Origin: Chromatiaceae bacterium
GTDB taxonomy: Bacteria; Pseudomonadota; Gammaproteobacteria; Chromatiales; Chromatiaceae
Length of the DNA: 64,000 nt
Direction: 5' to 3'
Assembly: GCA_024235415.1 (NCBI GenBank)
Contig: JACKML010000004.1
Span: forward strand, 186,001-250,000
Shown piece by piece: positions 16,810 to 25,059 of this stretch; positions within the stretch are counted from its first letter, which is position 1; each line of letters opens with the position of its first letter. The notes beneath the pieces are model-generated. The model was not told the origin of the DNA, did no database searches, and worked only from the letters and a program-made list of their open reading frames with translations. The position numbers and the translations under genes are program-made.

Positions 16810-17783
16810 GCCACCCTTACGAGCGTCTGACACCCGATCTCATCCTCGATGCGATCGCCACCACCGGCGTGGTCCCCGACGGCCACCTGTTGACACTCAA
16901 CAGCTACGAAAACCGGGTGTTCCAGGTCGGTATCGAGGATCAGCCGCCGATGGTCGCAAAGTTCTATCGACCGGAGCGCTGGAGCGACGCCGCAATCCTC
17001 GATGAACACCGCTTCGCCGCCGAGCTCGCCGCCGACGAAATACCGGCGGTAGCCCCATGGCAGCGCAACGACGGTACCACCCTGTTCGACCATGAGGGCT
17101 TTCGCTTCGCGCTGTTCCCACGGCGAGGCGGGCGGGCGCCCGAGGCCGGCGACCTCGACCAGCTGGAATGGATAGGTCGCTTCATCGGGCGCATCCACCT
17201 TGCCGGCCAGGCCCGCCTGTTCGAACATCGCCCCCGACTGGACGTGGCCGACATGGGGTGGAGCGCACGAGAACACGTACTGCAAAGCCCCCTGCTGCCG
17301 GCACACGAGCAAGCCGGTTACGCCGAGATCAGCACGCGCCTGCTGGAGGAGATCGAGCAGGCATTCGTGCACACGGCACCGCGCTCACTGCGCCTGCACG
17401 GCGACTGCCACCACGGCAATATCCTTTGGACCGACGAGGGACCGCACTTTGTCGATCTCGACGACTGCCGCAACGGTCCCGCGGTGCAGGACCTGTGGAT
17501 GCTGCTGCACGGTGACCGCGGCGAGCGCACCATCCAACTCAGCGCAATGCTCGAAGGCTACGAGATGTTTCACGATTTCGATCGCCGCGAGCTGGCGTTG
17601 ATAGAGCCGCTGCGCGGTCTGCGCATGCTGCACTTCAGCGGCTGGCTCGCCAGGCGCTGGTCCGATCCCGCCTTCCCGGCCGCCTTCCCATGGGCCGAAT
17701 CGCCCCACTACTGGTCACAACATGTGGCCGACCTGCGGCACCAGTGCGAAGAACTGCGCGAACCGCCGCTGGTCCTGTACTGA
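16806..17783 (+). CDS. srkA: Stress response serine/threonine kinase SrkA (YihE)
   Basis: SrkA is an aminoglycoside-phosphotransferase-fold kinase that counters stress-induced cell death in E. coli, where yihE precedes dsbA. The 325-aa product shows the family start LTPDLILDAIATTG, then LLTLNSYENRVFQVGIE and VAKFYRPERWSDAAILDEH. The catalytic LHGDCHHGNILW and metal-binding FVDLDDCRNGPAVQDLWMLL follow. The likely start is TTG 16806, overlapping the stop of the glutaredoxin gene as TTGA. Pairing with a redoxin gene echoes the redox-stress role, but that is inference. Confidence 0.93.
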   Translation: MSHPYERLTPDLILDAIATTGVVPDGHLLTLNSYENRVFQVGIEDQPPMVAKFYRPERWSDAAILDEHRFAAELAADEIPAVAPWQRNDGTTLFDHEGFRFALFPRRGGRAPEAGDLDQLEWIGRFIGRIHLAGQARLFEHRPRLDVADMGWSAREHVLQSPLLPAHEQAGYAEISTRLLEEIEQAFVHTAPRSLRLHGDCHHGNILWTDEGPHFVDLDDCRNGPAVQDLWMLLHGDRGERTIQLSAMLEGYEMFHDFDRRELALIEPLRGLRMLHFSGWLARRWSDPAFPAAFPWAESPHYWSQHVADLRHQCEELREPPLVLY

Positions 17784-17792
17784 GCGGACTGT

Positions 17793-18191
17793 TCAGCCGA
17801 CGATGCGCCGCCAATAGGTCGACCGCCAATAGTAGAGGACCGTGGTGTCCTCGTAGGGGTAGGAGTCGGCGTAGCTTTCGCCGCGCTGTGGTTCCTCGAT
17901 GTTGTCGCGCCGCACGTCGATTGGACGCCATTGCTCGTCACGCGGTTCACCGTCGAAGGGGCTGCGGGTCTGGCCGCGCTTGCGGCGCTCCGCAGAGCCA
18001 TGGGTGACATAGTTCTTCTGCGCCTCCACCAGGCTCACGTGGTTCGCACTGCCCGGCATGTTCGGGAAGCGCAACTGATCGAGGCTGTCCTCCCAACCGC
18101 AGATCGGGCACAGCTGGTGGAAGCCGGGCTGGTGGTCATGCACCCGGTGGCCGCAACAGGGGCAGGGAAATTTATTTGAATACACAGGCAC
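17793..18191 (-). CDS. Cysteine-rich CPCC family protein
   Basis: The 132-aa product belongs to the CPCC family of unknown function. The N-terminal zinc-ribbon-like region contains FPCPCCGHR at about residues 8-16 and LCPICGWEDS at about 27-36, giving two Cys pairs suited to zinc binding. The rest is polar and rich in Arg and Tyr, ending in YYWRSTYWRRIVG. The start is GTG 18191; GTG 18185 is also possible. It converges on srkA with a 9-nt gap. Confidence 0.85.
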   Translation of the reverse strand: MPVYSNKFPCPCCGHRVHDHQPGFHQLCPICGWEDSLDQLRFPNMPGSANHVSLVEAQKNYVTHGSAERRKRGQTRSPFDGEPRDEQWRPIDVRRDNIEEPQRGESYADSYPYEDTTVLYYWRSTYWRRIVG

Positions 18192-18316
18192 TCCCGAATC
18201 GCGTCACACGCTTACTATATGTCAACGCCGTGTGAGCGGTCTCACTTCTCCCGGATTGACGGGTAACGCGAAGCCACAAACGGGTAGACTGACACCAGCA
18301 GGAAAAGGATGACGAC

Positions 18317-19171
18317 GTGCCCGATTCATCACAGCAGATCACACCCAGGATCATCGTTACCACGGACTTCAGCCTGGAGAGTGAGCGCGCCTTCTATCAC
18401 GCGCTCGCCATCGCCGTGGCGCGGCAGGCGCGGCTGACCATTCTGCACACAGGCTCTGAGAGCCGTGATGCAGTGCCCTGGCACAAATTTCCCGGCGTGC
18501 GCGAGACCCTCGCCGGCTGGGGCCTGCTGCCAGCCGATGCACCGCGGGCGGCCGTTGCCGAGACGCTGAACGTCGTCGTTGCCAAGATGTCGGTACGCGA
18601 CGATGACCCGCGCCAGGGCATCACCGACTACCTGCGCAAGCACCCGACCGACCTCCTGGTGATGGCGACTGAGGGTCGCGCGGGTCTGGCGCGGATACTC
18701 AATCCGTCGGTGGCAGACACCGTCAGTTATCTGACGAACAGCCACACGCTGATGCTCCCGCAGCACGGCCGCAACTTTGTCGACCCGTCGACCGGCAGGA
18801 CGCAACTCAGACGGGTACTGTGCGCACTGGACAGTGACCATGACCCGCGTCCCGCGGTGGCCTATCTCAGACAATGGCTGCCTGCGCTCGGCGGCGACGC
18901 GGACATGCAGATCCTGTGGCTGCAAACCGGACAGCCGGACGCCGTGCAGGACATTCTGTTGCCGCAGGCACCCGGTCAGACATGGCGCCAGGAACAGCGG
19001 AGTGGAGAACCGACGAAGACCATCATCGAAACCGCCCGCGAGTTCGGGGCCGATCTGCTGGTGTTGAACGTGCGCAGCCCGCTCAGTCCAATGGCACGCA
19101 TGCGCGGCAACCGCAACGACCGCGTCCTGCGTGAACTGAATATCCCGCTGCTGTCGGTTCCTATCCTCTGA
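18317..19171 (+). CDS. Tandem universal stress protein
   Basis: The 284-aa product has two UspA-like domains. The first runs from PRIIVTTDFSLESERAFYHA to about residue 152, and the second begins at RRVLCALDSDHDPRPAVAYL. The segment DLLVMATEGRAGLARILNPS in domain one resembles the nucleotide-binding G-2x-G-9x-G region. The C-terminus of domain two (RNDRVLRELNIPLLSVPIL) is typical of the family. The start is GTG 18317 with an AGGA-type SD. It is monocistronic, ended by the strong terminator at 19191. Confidence 0.9.
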   Translation: MPDSSQQITPRIIVTTDFSLESERAFYHALAIAVARQARLTILHTGSESRDAVPWHKFPGVRETLAGWGLLPADAPRAAVAETLNVVVAKMSVRDDDPRQGITDYLRKHPTDLLVMATEGRAGLARILNPSVADTVSYLTNSHTLMLPQHGRNFVDPSTGRTQLRRVLCALDSDHDPRPAVAYLRQWLPALGGDADMQILWLQTGQPDAVQDILLPQAPGQTWRQEQRSGEPTKTIIETAREFGADLLVLNVRSPLSPMARMRGNRNDRVLRELNIPLLSVPIL

Positions 19172-19190
19172 CCCAGGTCGCAGAAAACGA

Positions 19191-19214
19191 AAAAGGGCGC
19201 CGCAGCGCCCTTTT
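19191..19214. terminator. Bidirectional intrinsic terminator
   Basis: A perfect 10-bp stem (19191-19200 with 19205-19214) with a 4-nt loop is flanked by an A-run on the left and a T-run on the right. It can end both the stress-protein transcript (plus) and the OmpA-like transcript (minus, stop at 19235). Confidence 0.88.
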
Positions 19215-19234
19215 GGTGCCAGTTACCCGGCCGT

Positions 19235-19870
19235 TCAGTTCTTGATCATCTCACCTTCGGCCAGCACGACGACGCGACGATTCTGCGCACGACCTTCACG
19301 GGTATCGTTCGAGGCGACCGGGTCGGATTCACCCTTGCCGACGACCTCCACGTCCGTTGCCTTGAGCTTCATGCTGTTGCTGACGATGTAGTCCGCGACG
19401 GCCTGCGCGCGACGCTGCGACAGTCCCATGTTGTACTCGGCGGGCCCGGTGCTGTCGGTGTGCCCTTCCACACGCATTACGGAAGTCAGCTTGGCGCCGC
19501 CTTTCAGGCTCTGAATGCGCTCGTCGATGACAGCCTTGGCGTCATTGGAGAGTTCAGCGCTGTCGAAAGCGAACAGCATGCTGGCGGCAATGGTGATCTC
19601 TTCCATGACCTTGGCGGTAATAGTGGCCGCAGTCGGCGTTGCGACAACTTCGACGGACATCGATTTCGGCTTCGCGTAACCACACTCTTCCAGTTTCTCG
19701 GTGGTGTCCTGATAAGGCGTACGCCAGCACTCGCCGTAGGGGTTGGTGACGACACTACCGGTCGGTGACTCGACATAGTTGCTGACCATATCCTCTGCCA
19801 TTGCGGTAGTCGCAAAGGCCGCGTGGGCACCGAAAAGGCCGGCGACCAGAATCTTGTTGGAGTACGTCAT
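19235..19870 (-). CDS. OmpA family outer-membrane/peptidoglycan-associated protein
   Basis: The 211-aa product has a signal peptide (MTYSNKILVAGLFGAHAAFA, cleaved near AMA-ED). A short segment with WRTPYQDTTEKLEECGY follows, then a C-terminal OmpA_C domain (about 90-207). The domain contains FAFDSAELSNDAKAVIDERI, VEGHTDSTGPAEYNMGLSQR and NDTREGRAQNRRVVV, including the Asp and Arg that bind diaminopimelate in peptidoglycan. There is no N-terminal eight-stranded barrel of the E. coli OmpA type, so it is probably a periplasmic cell-wall anchor. Confidence 0.9.
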   Translation of the reverse strand: MTYSNKILVAGLFGAHAAFATTAMAEDMVSNYVESPTGSVVTNPYGECWRTPYQDTTEKLEECGYAKPKSMSVEVVATPTAATITAKVMEEITIAASMLFAFDSAELSNDAKAVIDERIQSLKGGAKLTSVMRVEGHTDSTGPAEYNMGLSQRRAQAVADYIVSNSMKLKATDVEVVGKGESDPVASNDTREGRAQNRRVVVLAEGEMIKN

Positions 19871-19959
19871 TAGGGATTCCTTATGTTTGCGGTTGGGTCA
19901 ACTGACCCATGAGCGCAGTTGAATGAAGTCGGCGATCTACTGCCGTAGTCTGGCGGCGT

Positions 19960-19965
19960 ATTCTA
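19960..19965 (-). promoter_or_regulatory. Candidate -10 box of the OmpA-like gene
   Basis: TAGAAT on the minus strand lies about 90 nt upstream of the start codon, immediately after the fba terminator. No clear -35 is visible. Confidence 0.35.
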
Positions 19966-19980
19966 ACCGCACCTGAAACG

Positions 19981-20004
19981 AAAAGAGGGCGCCACGGCGC
20001 CCTC
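19981..20004 (-). terminator. Intrinsic terminator of the tkt-gap-pgk-pyk-fba operon
   Basis: An 8-bp GC-rich stem (19985-19992 with 19997-20004) is followed on the minus strand by TTTT (19984-19981). It lies 24 nt after the fba stop codon. Confidence 0.82.
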
Positions 20005-20028
20005 CCCTCTGGCCGAGGCCCGGCGGAA

Positions 20029-21093
20029 TCAGTTGACCTTGGGGTCCAACTCGCCCGACAGGTAACGATCGGTCATCGCATCAAGGCTCAGGACCTTGAT
20101 CTTGGACGCGTTACCAGCAGTACCGAATGACTCGTAACGGGCCTTGCAGATCTGCTTCATGCCCTTGGTCGCGGCGATCAGGAATTTGCGCGGGTCAAAT
20201 TCCTTCCTGTTCTCGGCCAGGAACTTGCGGACTGCACCGGTCGACGCCATACGCAGGTCGGTATCGATATTGACCTTGCGTACGCCGTGCTTGATGCCCT
20301 CTACGATCTCCTCGACCGGCACGCCATAGGTCTCGCCCATGTCGCCACCGTATTCGTTGATCATCGCCAGCCAGTCTTGCGGGACTGACGACGAGCCATG
20401 CATCACCAGGTGGGTGTTCGGGATTCGGGCATGAATCTCCTTGATGCGCTCGATCGCCAGGATGTCCCCGGTCGGTGGGCGGGTGAACTTGTAGGCGCCG
20501 TGCGAGGTGCCGATGGCGATTGCCAACGCATCCACACCGGTCTTCTTGACGAAGTCGGCAGCCTCTTCCGGATCGGTCAGCAACTGGCTGTGGTCCAGCA
20601 CACCCTCGGCGCCGATACCGTCTTCTTCGCCCGCCATGCCGGTCTCCAGCGATCCCAGGCAACCCAGTTCACCTTCAACCGAGACGCCACAGGCATGTGC
20701 CATCTCGACAGTGCGACGGGTAACGTCGACGTTGTATTCATAGGACGCCGGGGTCTTGCCGTCTTCACCCAACGAACCGTCCATCATCACCGAACTGAAA
20801 CCCAGCTGGATGGAACGCTGGCATACCGCCGGCGAGGTGCCGTGATCCTGGTGCATACACACCGGAATATGCGGAAACTCCTCGATCGCCGCCAGGATCA
20901 GGTGCCGCAGGAAGGGCGCGCCGGCATATTTGCGCGCACCGGCCGAGGCCTGCACGATGACCGGCGAATCGGTCTCGTCCGCCGCTTCCATGATCGCGCG
21001 CATCTGCTCGAGGTTGTTAACGTTGAAAGCGGGCACGCCATAGCCATTTTCGGCGGCGTGGTCCAGCATTTGACGCAGGGAAATCAGTGCCAT
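20029..21093 (-). CDS. fba: Class II fructose-1,6-bisphosphate aldolase
   Basis: This zinc-dependent aldolase interconverts fructose bisphosphate with triose phosphates, and in Calvin-cycle organisms also forms sedoheptulose bisphosphate. The 354-aa product carries the zinc/active-site motif CMHQDHGTSPAVCQ around residue 80 and the second signature EGELGCLGSLETGMAGEEDG. VMHGSSSVPQ and NIDTDLRMAS complete the site. The length and the GEEDG region match the Calvin-type class II subgroup. AAGGAG precedes ATG 21093, and it is the last gene of the operon. Confidence 0.96.
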   Translation of the reverse strand: MALISLRQMLDHAAENGYGVPAFNVNNLEQMRAIMEAADETDSPVIVQASAGARKYAGAPFLRHLILAAIEEFPHIPVCMHQDHGTSPAVCQRSIQLGFSSVMMDGSLGEDGKTPASYEYNVDVTRRTVEMAHACGVSVEGELGCLGSLETGMAGEEDGIGAEGVLDHSQLLTDPEEAADFVKKTGVDALAIAIGTSHGAYKFTRPPTGDILAIERIKEIHARIPNTHLVMHGSSSVPQDWLAMINEYGGDMGETYGVPVEEIVEGIKHGVRKVNIDTDLRMASTGAVRKFLAENRKEFDPRKFLIAATKGMKQICKARYESFGTAGNASKIKVLSLDAMTDRYLSGELDPKVN

Positions 21094-21117
21094 TGTCTGC
21101 TCCTTGTACTGAGAGTC

Positions 21118-22581
21118 TCAATCAAAATTAATTCCGCCACCGGGCAGGATGTGTTCACCAACGCGCACGATCTTCATCACGTTGGTGCCGCCGGAAACGC
21201 CGTTCAGGTCACCCTTGGTGATGATGACCAGGTCGTCGTCGCGGACCGCACCGCGACGTTGCAGTTCTTCTATCACCTCAGTATTGGCCTGGCGCGAATC
21301 TATGCCCGGCTCGAGGTCGAAACTGACGGGGTACACACCCCGGTAGATGGTGACTTTTCTACGCGTGGCCACCTGTCCGGTCAAGGCGTAGATCGGAATA
21401 CCGGACGAAATACGCGACATCCATTTGCACGTCGAACCCGACTCGGTCAGCGCGGCAATCGCTGCAACGCCAAGGTGGTTCGCGGTGTACATCGTGGACA
21501 TCGCGATGGCCTCGTCGATGCGGCCGAACACTGAGTGCAGTCGGTGATCGGAGCGGCGCGTCTGTGACTGCTTCTCGGCCTCCTTGCACACCCTGTCCAT
21601 CGCCTCGACAGCCTTCGCCGGATACTTGCCGGCAGCCGACTCGGCAGACAGCATCACCGCGTCGGTACCGTCGATCACCGCGTTTGCGACATCGAACACC
21701 TCTGCCCGTGTCGGAATCGGGTTGACGATCATCGATTCCATCATCTGCGTCGCAGTGATGACCACACAATTCATAGAGCGTGCAGTACTGATCAGGCGCT
21801 TCTGCGCTGCCGGCAGTTCGGCATCACCGATCTCCACACCCAGGTCACCGCGCGCGACCATGATGACGTCGGAGGCATCGATGATCTCTTCGATGCAGTC
21901 CAGCGCCTCGGCGCGCTCGATCTTCGACACGATCCCGCCCTGGCCGCCCGCTTCTCGCAGCAGTTGCCGCGCAAAGTGGACGTCTTCGGCTGAACGCACG
22001 AACGACACCGCCACGTAGTCGGCCTCGATGCGCGCCGCGAATTCGATATCTTCCTTGTCTTTGTCCGTCAGTGCCGGAGCAGACAGCCCGCCGCCGAGCT
22101 TGTTGATGCCCTTGTTGTTGGACAGGATGCCGCCAACAACAACCTTGCAACGCACCTCGGTACCCTGCACCTCGTCCACCCAGAGGACGATCAGGCCATC
22201 GTTCAACAGCAGGGTGTCGCCACGCGAGACCTCCTGGTGCAACGTGGGGTAGGTGACACCGACGCGTTCCTGATTGCCTTTCAGGGCGTCCCATTCGGTA
22301 TCGAGTACGAAGCGGTCGTCGGGGTTCAATTCGATTTTGCCGTCGACAAACCTGCCGCAGCGGATCTTCGGCCCCTGCAGATCGATCAGCACCCCGACCT
22401 GGCGACCACTGGCCCGAGCGCGGTTGCGCACCCAGTCGGCGCGCCGCTCGTGGTCCTCGTGACTACCATGCGACATGTTGAGCCGCACGACGTCTACGCC
22501 TGCACGCAACACCTCATCCAGCACTTTGGGGTCGTCGGTAGCCGGACCCAGTGTCGCTACGATCTTTGTGCGTCTAAGCAT
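21118..22581 (-). CDS. pyk: Pyruvate kinase
   Basis: Pyruvate kinase converts phosphoenolpyruvate and ADP into pyruvate and ATP. The 487-aa product begins MLRRTKIVATLGPATDDPKV. It shows the substrate loop RLNMSHGSHEDH, the catalytic KIERAEALD region, MVARGDLGVEIG, and TATQMMESMI for metal and phosphate binding. A C-terminal regulatory domain follows. The sequence resembles the PykA (AMP-type) group more than the PykF type; this is a judgement from length and motifs. It is cotranscribed with pgk (44-nt spacer) and fba (24-nt spacer). Confidence 0.95.
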   Translation of the reverse strand: MLRRTKIVATLGPATDDPKVLDEVLRAGVDVVRLNMSHGSHEDHERRADWVRNRARASGRQVGVLIDLQGPKIRCGRFVDGKIELNPDDRFVLDTEWDALKGNQERVGVTYPTLHQEVSRGDTLLLNDGLIVLWVDEVQGTEVRCKVVVGGILSNNKGINKLGGGLSAPALTDKDKEDIEFAARIEADYVAVSFVRSAEDVHFARQLLREAGGQGGIVSKIERAEALDCIEEIIDASDVIMVARGDLGVEIGDAELPAAQKRLISTARSMNCVVITATQMMESMIVNPIPTRAEVFDVANAVIDGTDAVMLSAESAAGKYPAKAVEAMDRVCKEAEKQSQTRRSDHRLHSVFGRIDEAIAMSTMYTANHLGVAAIAALTESGSTCKWMSRISSGIPIYALTGQVATRRKVTIYRGVYPVSFDLEPGIDSRQANTEVIEELQRRGAVRDDDLVIITKGDLNGVSGGTNVMKIVRVGEHILPGGGINFD

Positions 22582-22592
22582 CTGTCCTTCTC

Positions 22593-22617
22593 GCGGGGTG
22601 ACCGAGGGTCATCCCGC
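22593..22617 (-). other. Hairpin in the pgk-pyk spacer
   Basis: An 11-bp stem with one G-U pair (22593-22603 with 22607-22617) and a 3-nt loop begins 9 nt after the pgk stop. There is no T-tract, so it is more likely an RNA-stability or processing element than a terminator. Confidence 0.55.
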
Positions 22618-22625
22618 TGTGATGT

Positions 22626-23807
22626 TTACTTGCCTGCCGCTTCCTCGAGCATGGCCACCGCAGGCAGGGTCTTGCCTTCCAGGTATTCGAGGAAAGCGCC
22701 GCCAGCGGTCGAGATATACGACACCTTGTCATAGATGTCGTACTTCTGGATCGCAGCGATCGTATCGCCACCACCGGCCAGACTGAAACCAGCGGCATTG
22801 GCGATCGCCATCGACACGGTCTTGGTACCCTCACCGAACTGGTCGAATTCGAACACGCCGACCGGACCATTCCATACGATGGTGCCCGCCTTGCTGATGA
22901 TCTCAGCCAGCTCGGCAGCCGATTTCGGCCCGATATCGAAGATCATCTCGTCGTCTGCCACGGTGTCGGCGCTTTTGAGCACCGCAGGTTCATTCTCTGC
23001 GAAGTTCTTGCCGACCACCACGTCAACGGCGATCGGAATGCTGGCACCGCGTGCCTTCATCTTTTCGATCAGCGCCTGCGCCGTCGGCACCAGGTCGTCC
23101 TCACACAGCGACTTGCCGACATTCCTGCCGGTCGCCTTGAGGAAGGTGTTGGCAATGCCGCCGCCAACCACCAGCTGGTCGACCTTCTCCGACAGCGCCT
23201 CGAGCACGGTCAGCTTGGTCGAGACCTTGGAACCGCCAACGATCGCCACCATCGGCCGCGCCGGGTTGGCCAGCGCCTTGCCCAGTGCATCGAGCTCTTC
23301 GGCGAGCAGCAGGCCGGCACATGCCACCGGCGCGAACTTGCCGACGCCGTGGGTCGATGCCTGTGCCCGATGGGCGGTACCGAAGGCGTCCATCACGAAG
23401 ACATCGCACAGGGCGGCATATTTCTTTGCCAGCGCCTCATTGTCTTTCTTCTCGCCGGCGTTGAAACGCACGTTCTCGAGCAGCACGACCTCGCCGTCGG
23501 CCACGTCGAATCCACCGTCGATGTAGTCCTTGATCAGGCGCACTTCGCGGCCGAGCTTGGCCGACATATCGGCAGCGATCGGCAGCATCGAGTTCTCTTC
23601 GTCCACCTTGCCCTCTTCCGGACGACCGCGATGCGACATCACCATCACCCTGGCACCGGCCTTGGCGCAGTGTTCGACGGTCGGCATGGACGCAGTGATG
23701 CGCGCATCCGAGGTCACCTTGCCATCCTTGACGGGTACGTTGAGGTCGGCGCGGATCAGCACGCGCTTGCCGGCAAGATCGAGATCGGTGAGCTTGATAA
23801 ATGCCAT
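22626..23807 (-). CDS. pgk: Phosphoglycerate kinase
   Basis: This enzyme interconverts 1,3-bisphosphoglycerate/ADP and 3-phosphoglycerate/ATP. The 393-aa product starts MAFIKLTDLDLAGKRVLIRA at ATG 23807, which has AAGGAG upstream; an in-frame start at 23897 would read through a spacer hairpin and is rejected. It has RADLNVP, MSHRGRPEEG, DAFGTAHRAQAST, AIVGGSKVSTK and the C-terminal GGGDTIAAI nucleotide-binding motif. It sits between gap and pyk. Confidence 0.97.
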   Translation of the reverse strand: MAFIKLTDLDLAGKRVLIRADLNVPVKDGKVTSDARITASMPTVEHCAKAGARVMVMSHRGRPEEGKVDEENSMLPIAADMSAKLGREVRLIKDYIDGGFDVADGEVVLLENVRFNAGEKKDNEALAKKYAALCDVFVMDAFGTAHRAQASTHGVGKFAPVACAGLLLAEELDALGKALANPARPMVAIVGGSKVSTKLTVLEALSEKVDQLVVGGGIANTFLKATGRNVGKSLCEDDLVPTAQALIEKMKARGASIPIAVDVVVGKNFAENEPAVLKSADTVADDEMIFDIGPKSAAELAEIISKAGTIVWNGPVGVFEFDQFGEGTKTVSMAIANAAGFSLAGGGDTIAAIQKYDIYDKVSYISTAGGAFLEYLEGKTLPAVAMLEEAAGK

Positions 23808-23840
23808 TACGAACTCCTTCGTCGTTCGAAGTTTCAAGTG

Positions 23841-23897
23841 TTGAGGTTTGCGTGGCGAGTTGCCGATGCCCCGCGCAACTCGAATCGCAAACCTCAA
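23841..23897 (-). repeat. Nested palindrome in the gap-pgk spacer
   Basis: Positions 23841-23852 and 23886-23897 are perfect 12-nt reverse complements. Inside them, 23856-23862 and 23876-23882 form a second 7-bp stem, leaving a 13-nt loop. The whole 57-nt element folds into one long, slightly interrupted hairpin. It lies in the 149-nt gap-pgk spacer with no coding potential. It could be an mRNA stabiliser, an attenuator, or a small dispersed repeat. Confidence 0.7.
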
Positions 23898-23920
23898 GAC
23901 TCAGGTTCAGAGTCGAGAGT

Positions 23921-23948
23921 GGGTCGAAGCGGAAGCCCGCTTCGACCC
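23921..23948 (-). other. Perfect 12-bp hairpin after gap
   Basis: Positions 23921-23932 and 23937-23948 are perfect reverse complements around a 4-nt loop, starting 8 nt after the gap stop codon. The sequence after it on the minus strand (ACTCTCGACTCT) lacks a U-run, so read-through into pgk is expected. Confidence 0.7.
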
Positions 23949-23956
23949 GTCCCGGA

Positions 23957-24958
23957 TTACTTGGAGACGTGCTCCACCATGCGCAGCATGTTGCAGGTGT
24001 AGCCGTACTCGTTGTCGTACCAGGCGACAACCTTGACGAAGGTCGGGTCCAGCTGGATGCCGGCCTCGGCGTCAAAGATCGACGGCGTGCTGCGACCGCG
24101 GAAATCGGTGGCCACGACTTTCTCGTCGGTATAGGCGAGAACACCGGCCAGATCACCGGAGGTGGCAGCCGCCTTCATCGCGGCACAGATCTCTTCGTAC
24201 TTGGCCGGCTTGTCCAGCTCGACAGTCAGGTCCACGACCGACACGTCGGAGGTCGGAACGCGGAATGCCATGCCGGTCAGTTTGCCGTTCAGTTCCGGCA
24301 GCACCTTGCCCACGGCCTTGGCCGCACCGGTCGACGACGGAATGATGTTCTCGAGGATGCCGCGGCCGCCGCGCCAGTCCTTCATTGACGGACCATCGAC
24401 AGTCTTCTGCGTCGCGGTGGCTGCATGCACCGTGGTCATCAGGCCGCGCTTGATACCCCAGTTGTCGTTCAGCACCTTGGAAACCGGCGCCAGGCAGTTG
24501 GTGGTACAGGAGGCGGCCGAGACGATCGCCTGGCCGGCATAGGTGTTGTGGTTGACGCCATATACGAACATCGGGGTCGCATCCTTCGAGGGTGCACTCT
24601 GCACGACCTTCTTGGCGCCTGCGTCGATGTGTTTCTGGCAGGTCTCTTCGGTCAGGAAGAAGCCGGTGCACTCGATCACAAGGTCGGCGCCGACGTCGTT
24701 CCACTTGAGGTTGGCCGGATCACGCTCTGCGGTCAGGCGGATCTTCTTGCCGTTGACGATCATCGTGTTGCCGTCAACCGAGATGTCGCCGGGGAAATTA
24801 CCGTGAACCGAGTCGTACTTGAGCATATAGGCGAGGTAATCCGGGTCGAGCAGATCGTTGATGCCTACGACCTCGATGCCGGGAAAGTCCTTTGCAATCG
24901 CGCGGAACGCCATACGACCGATGCGGCCAAATCCGTTGATACCTACTTTGATAGCCAT
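23957..24958 (-). CDS. gap: Glyceraldehyde-3-phosphate dehydrogenase
   Basis: This enzyme interconverts glyceraldehyde-3-phosphate and 1,3-bisphosphoglycerate with NAD(P). The 333-aa product has the Rossmann start IKVGINGFGRIGRMAFRAI and the catalytic-Cys motif SAASCTTNCLAP. RGGRGILENIIPSSTGAAKA and the C-terminal VVAWYDNEYGYTCNMLRMVE follow. The residues after the second Rossmann strand (VGINDLLDPD) do not decide between NAD and NADP. GAGGAG precedes the ATG. It is the second gene of the operon, after tkt. Confidence 0.97.
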   Translation of the reverse strand: MAIKVGINGFGRIGRMAFRAIAKDFPGIEVVGINDLLDPDYLAYMLKYDSVHGNFPGDISVDGNTMIVNGKKIRLTAERDPANLKWNDVGADLVIECTGFFLTEETCQKHIDAGAKKVVQSAPSKDATPMFVYGVNHNTYAGQAIVSAASCTTNCLAPVSKVLNDNWGIKRGLMTTVHAATATQKTVDGPSMKDWRGGRGILENIIPSSTGAAKAVGKVLPELNGKLTGMAFRVPTSDVSVVDLTVELDKPAKYEEICAAMKAAATSGDLAGVLAYTDEKVVATDFRGRSTPSIFDAEAGIQLDPTFVKVVAWYDNEYGYTCNMLRMVEHVSK

Positions 24959-25011
24959 GTTGAATCTCCTCAGAGCGTAATGCAGTTTCTACAAATGCAT
25001 GTAAGACGAGA

Positions 25012-25044
25012 TGGCCGGGCGATTCTGCTTGCCCCGACCGGCCA
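25012..25044 (-). other. Hairpin in the tkt-gap spacer
   Basis: A 7-bp inverted repeat (25012-25018 with 25038-25044) encloses a further short GC pairing and begins about 15 nt after the tkt stop codon. There is no T-tract, as with the hairpins after gap and pgk. Confidence 0.45.
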
Positions 25045-25059
25045 CCTGTATTGAGTTGC

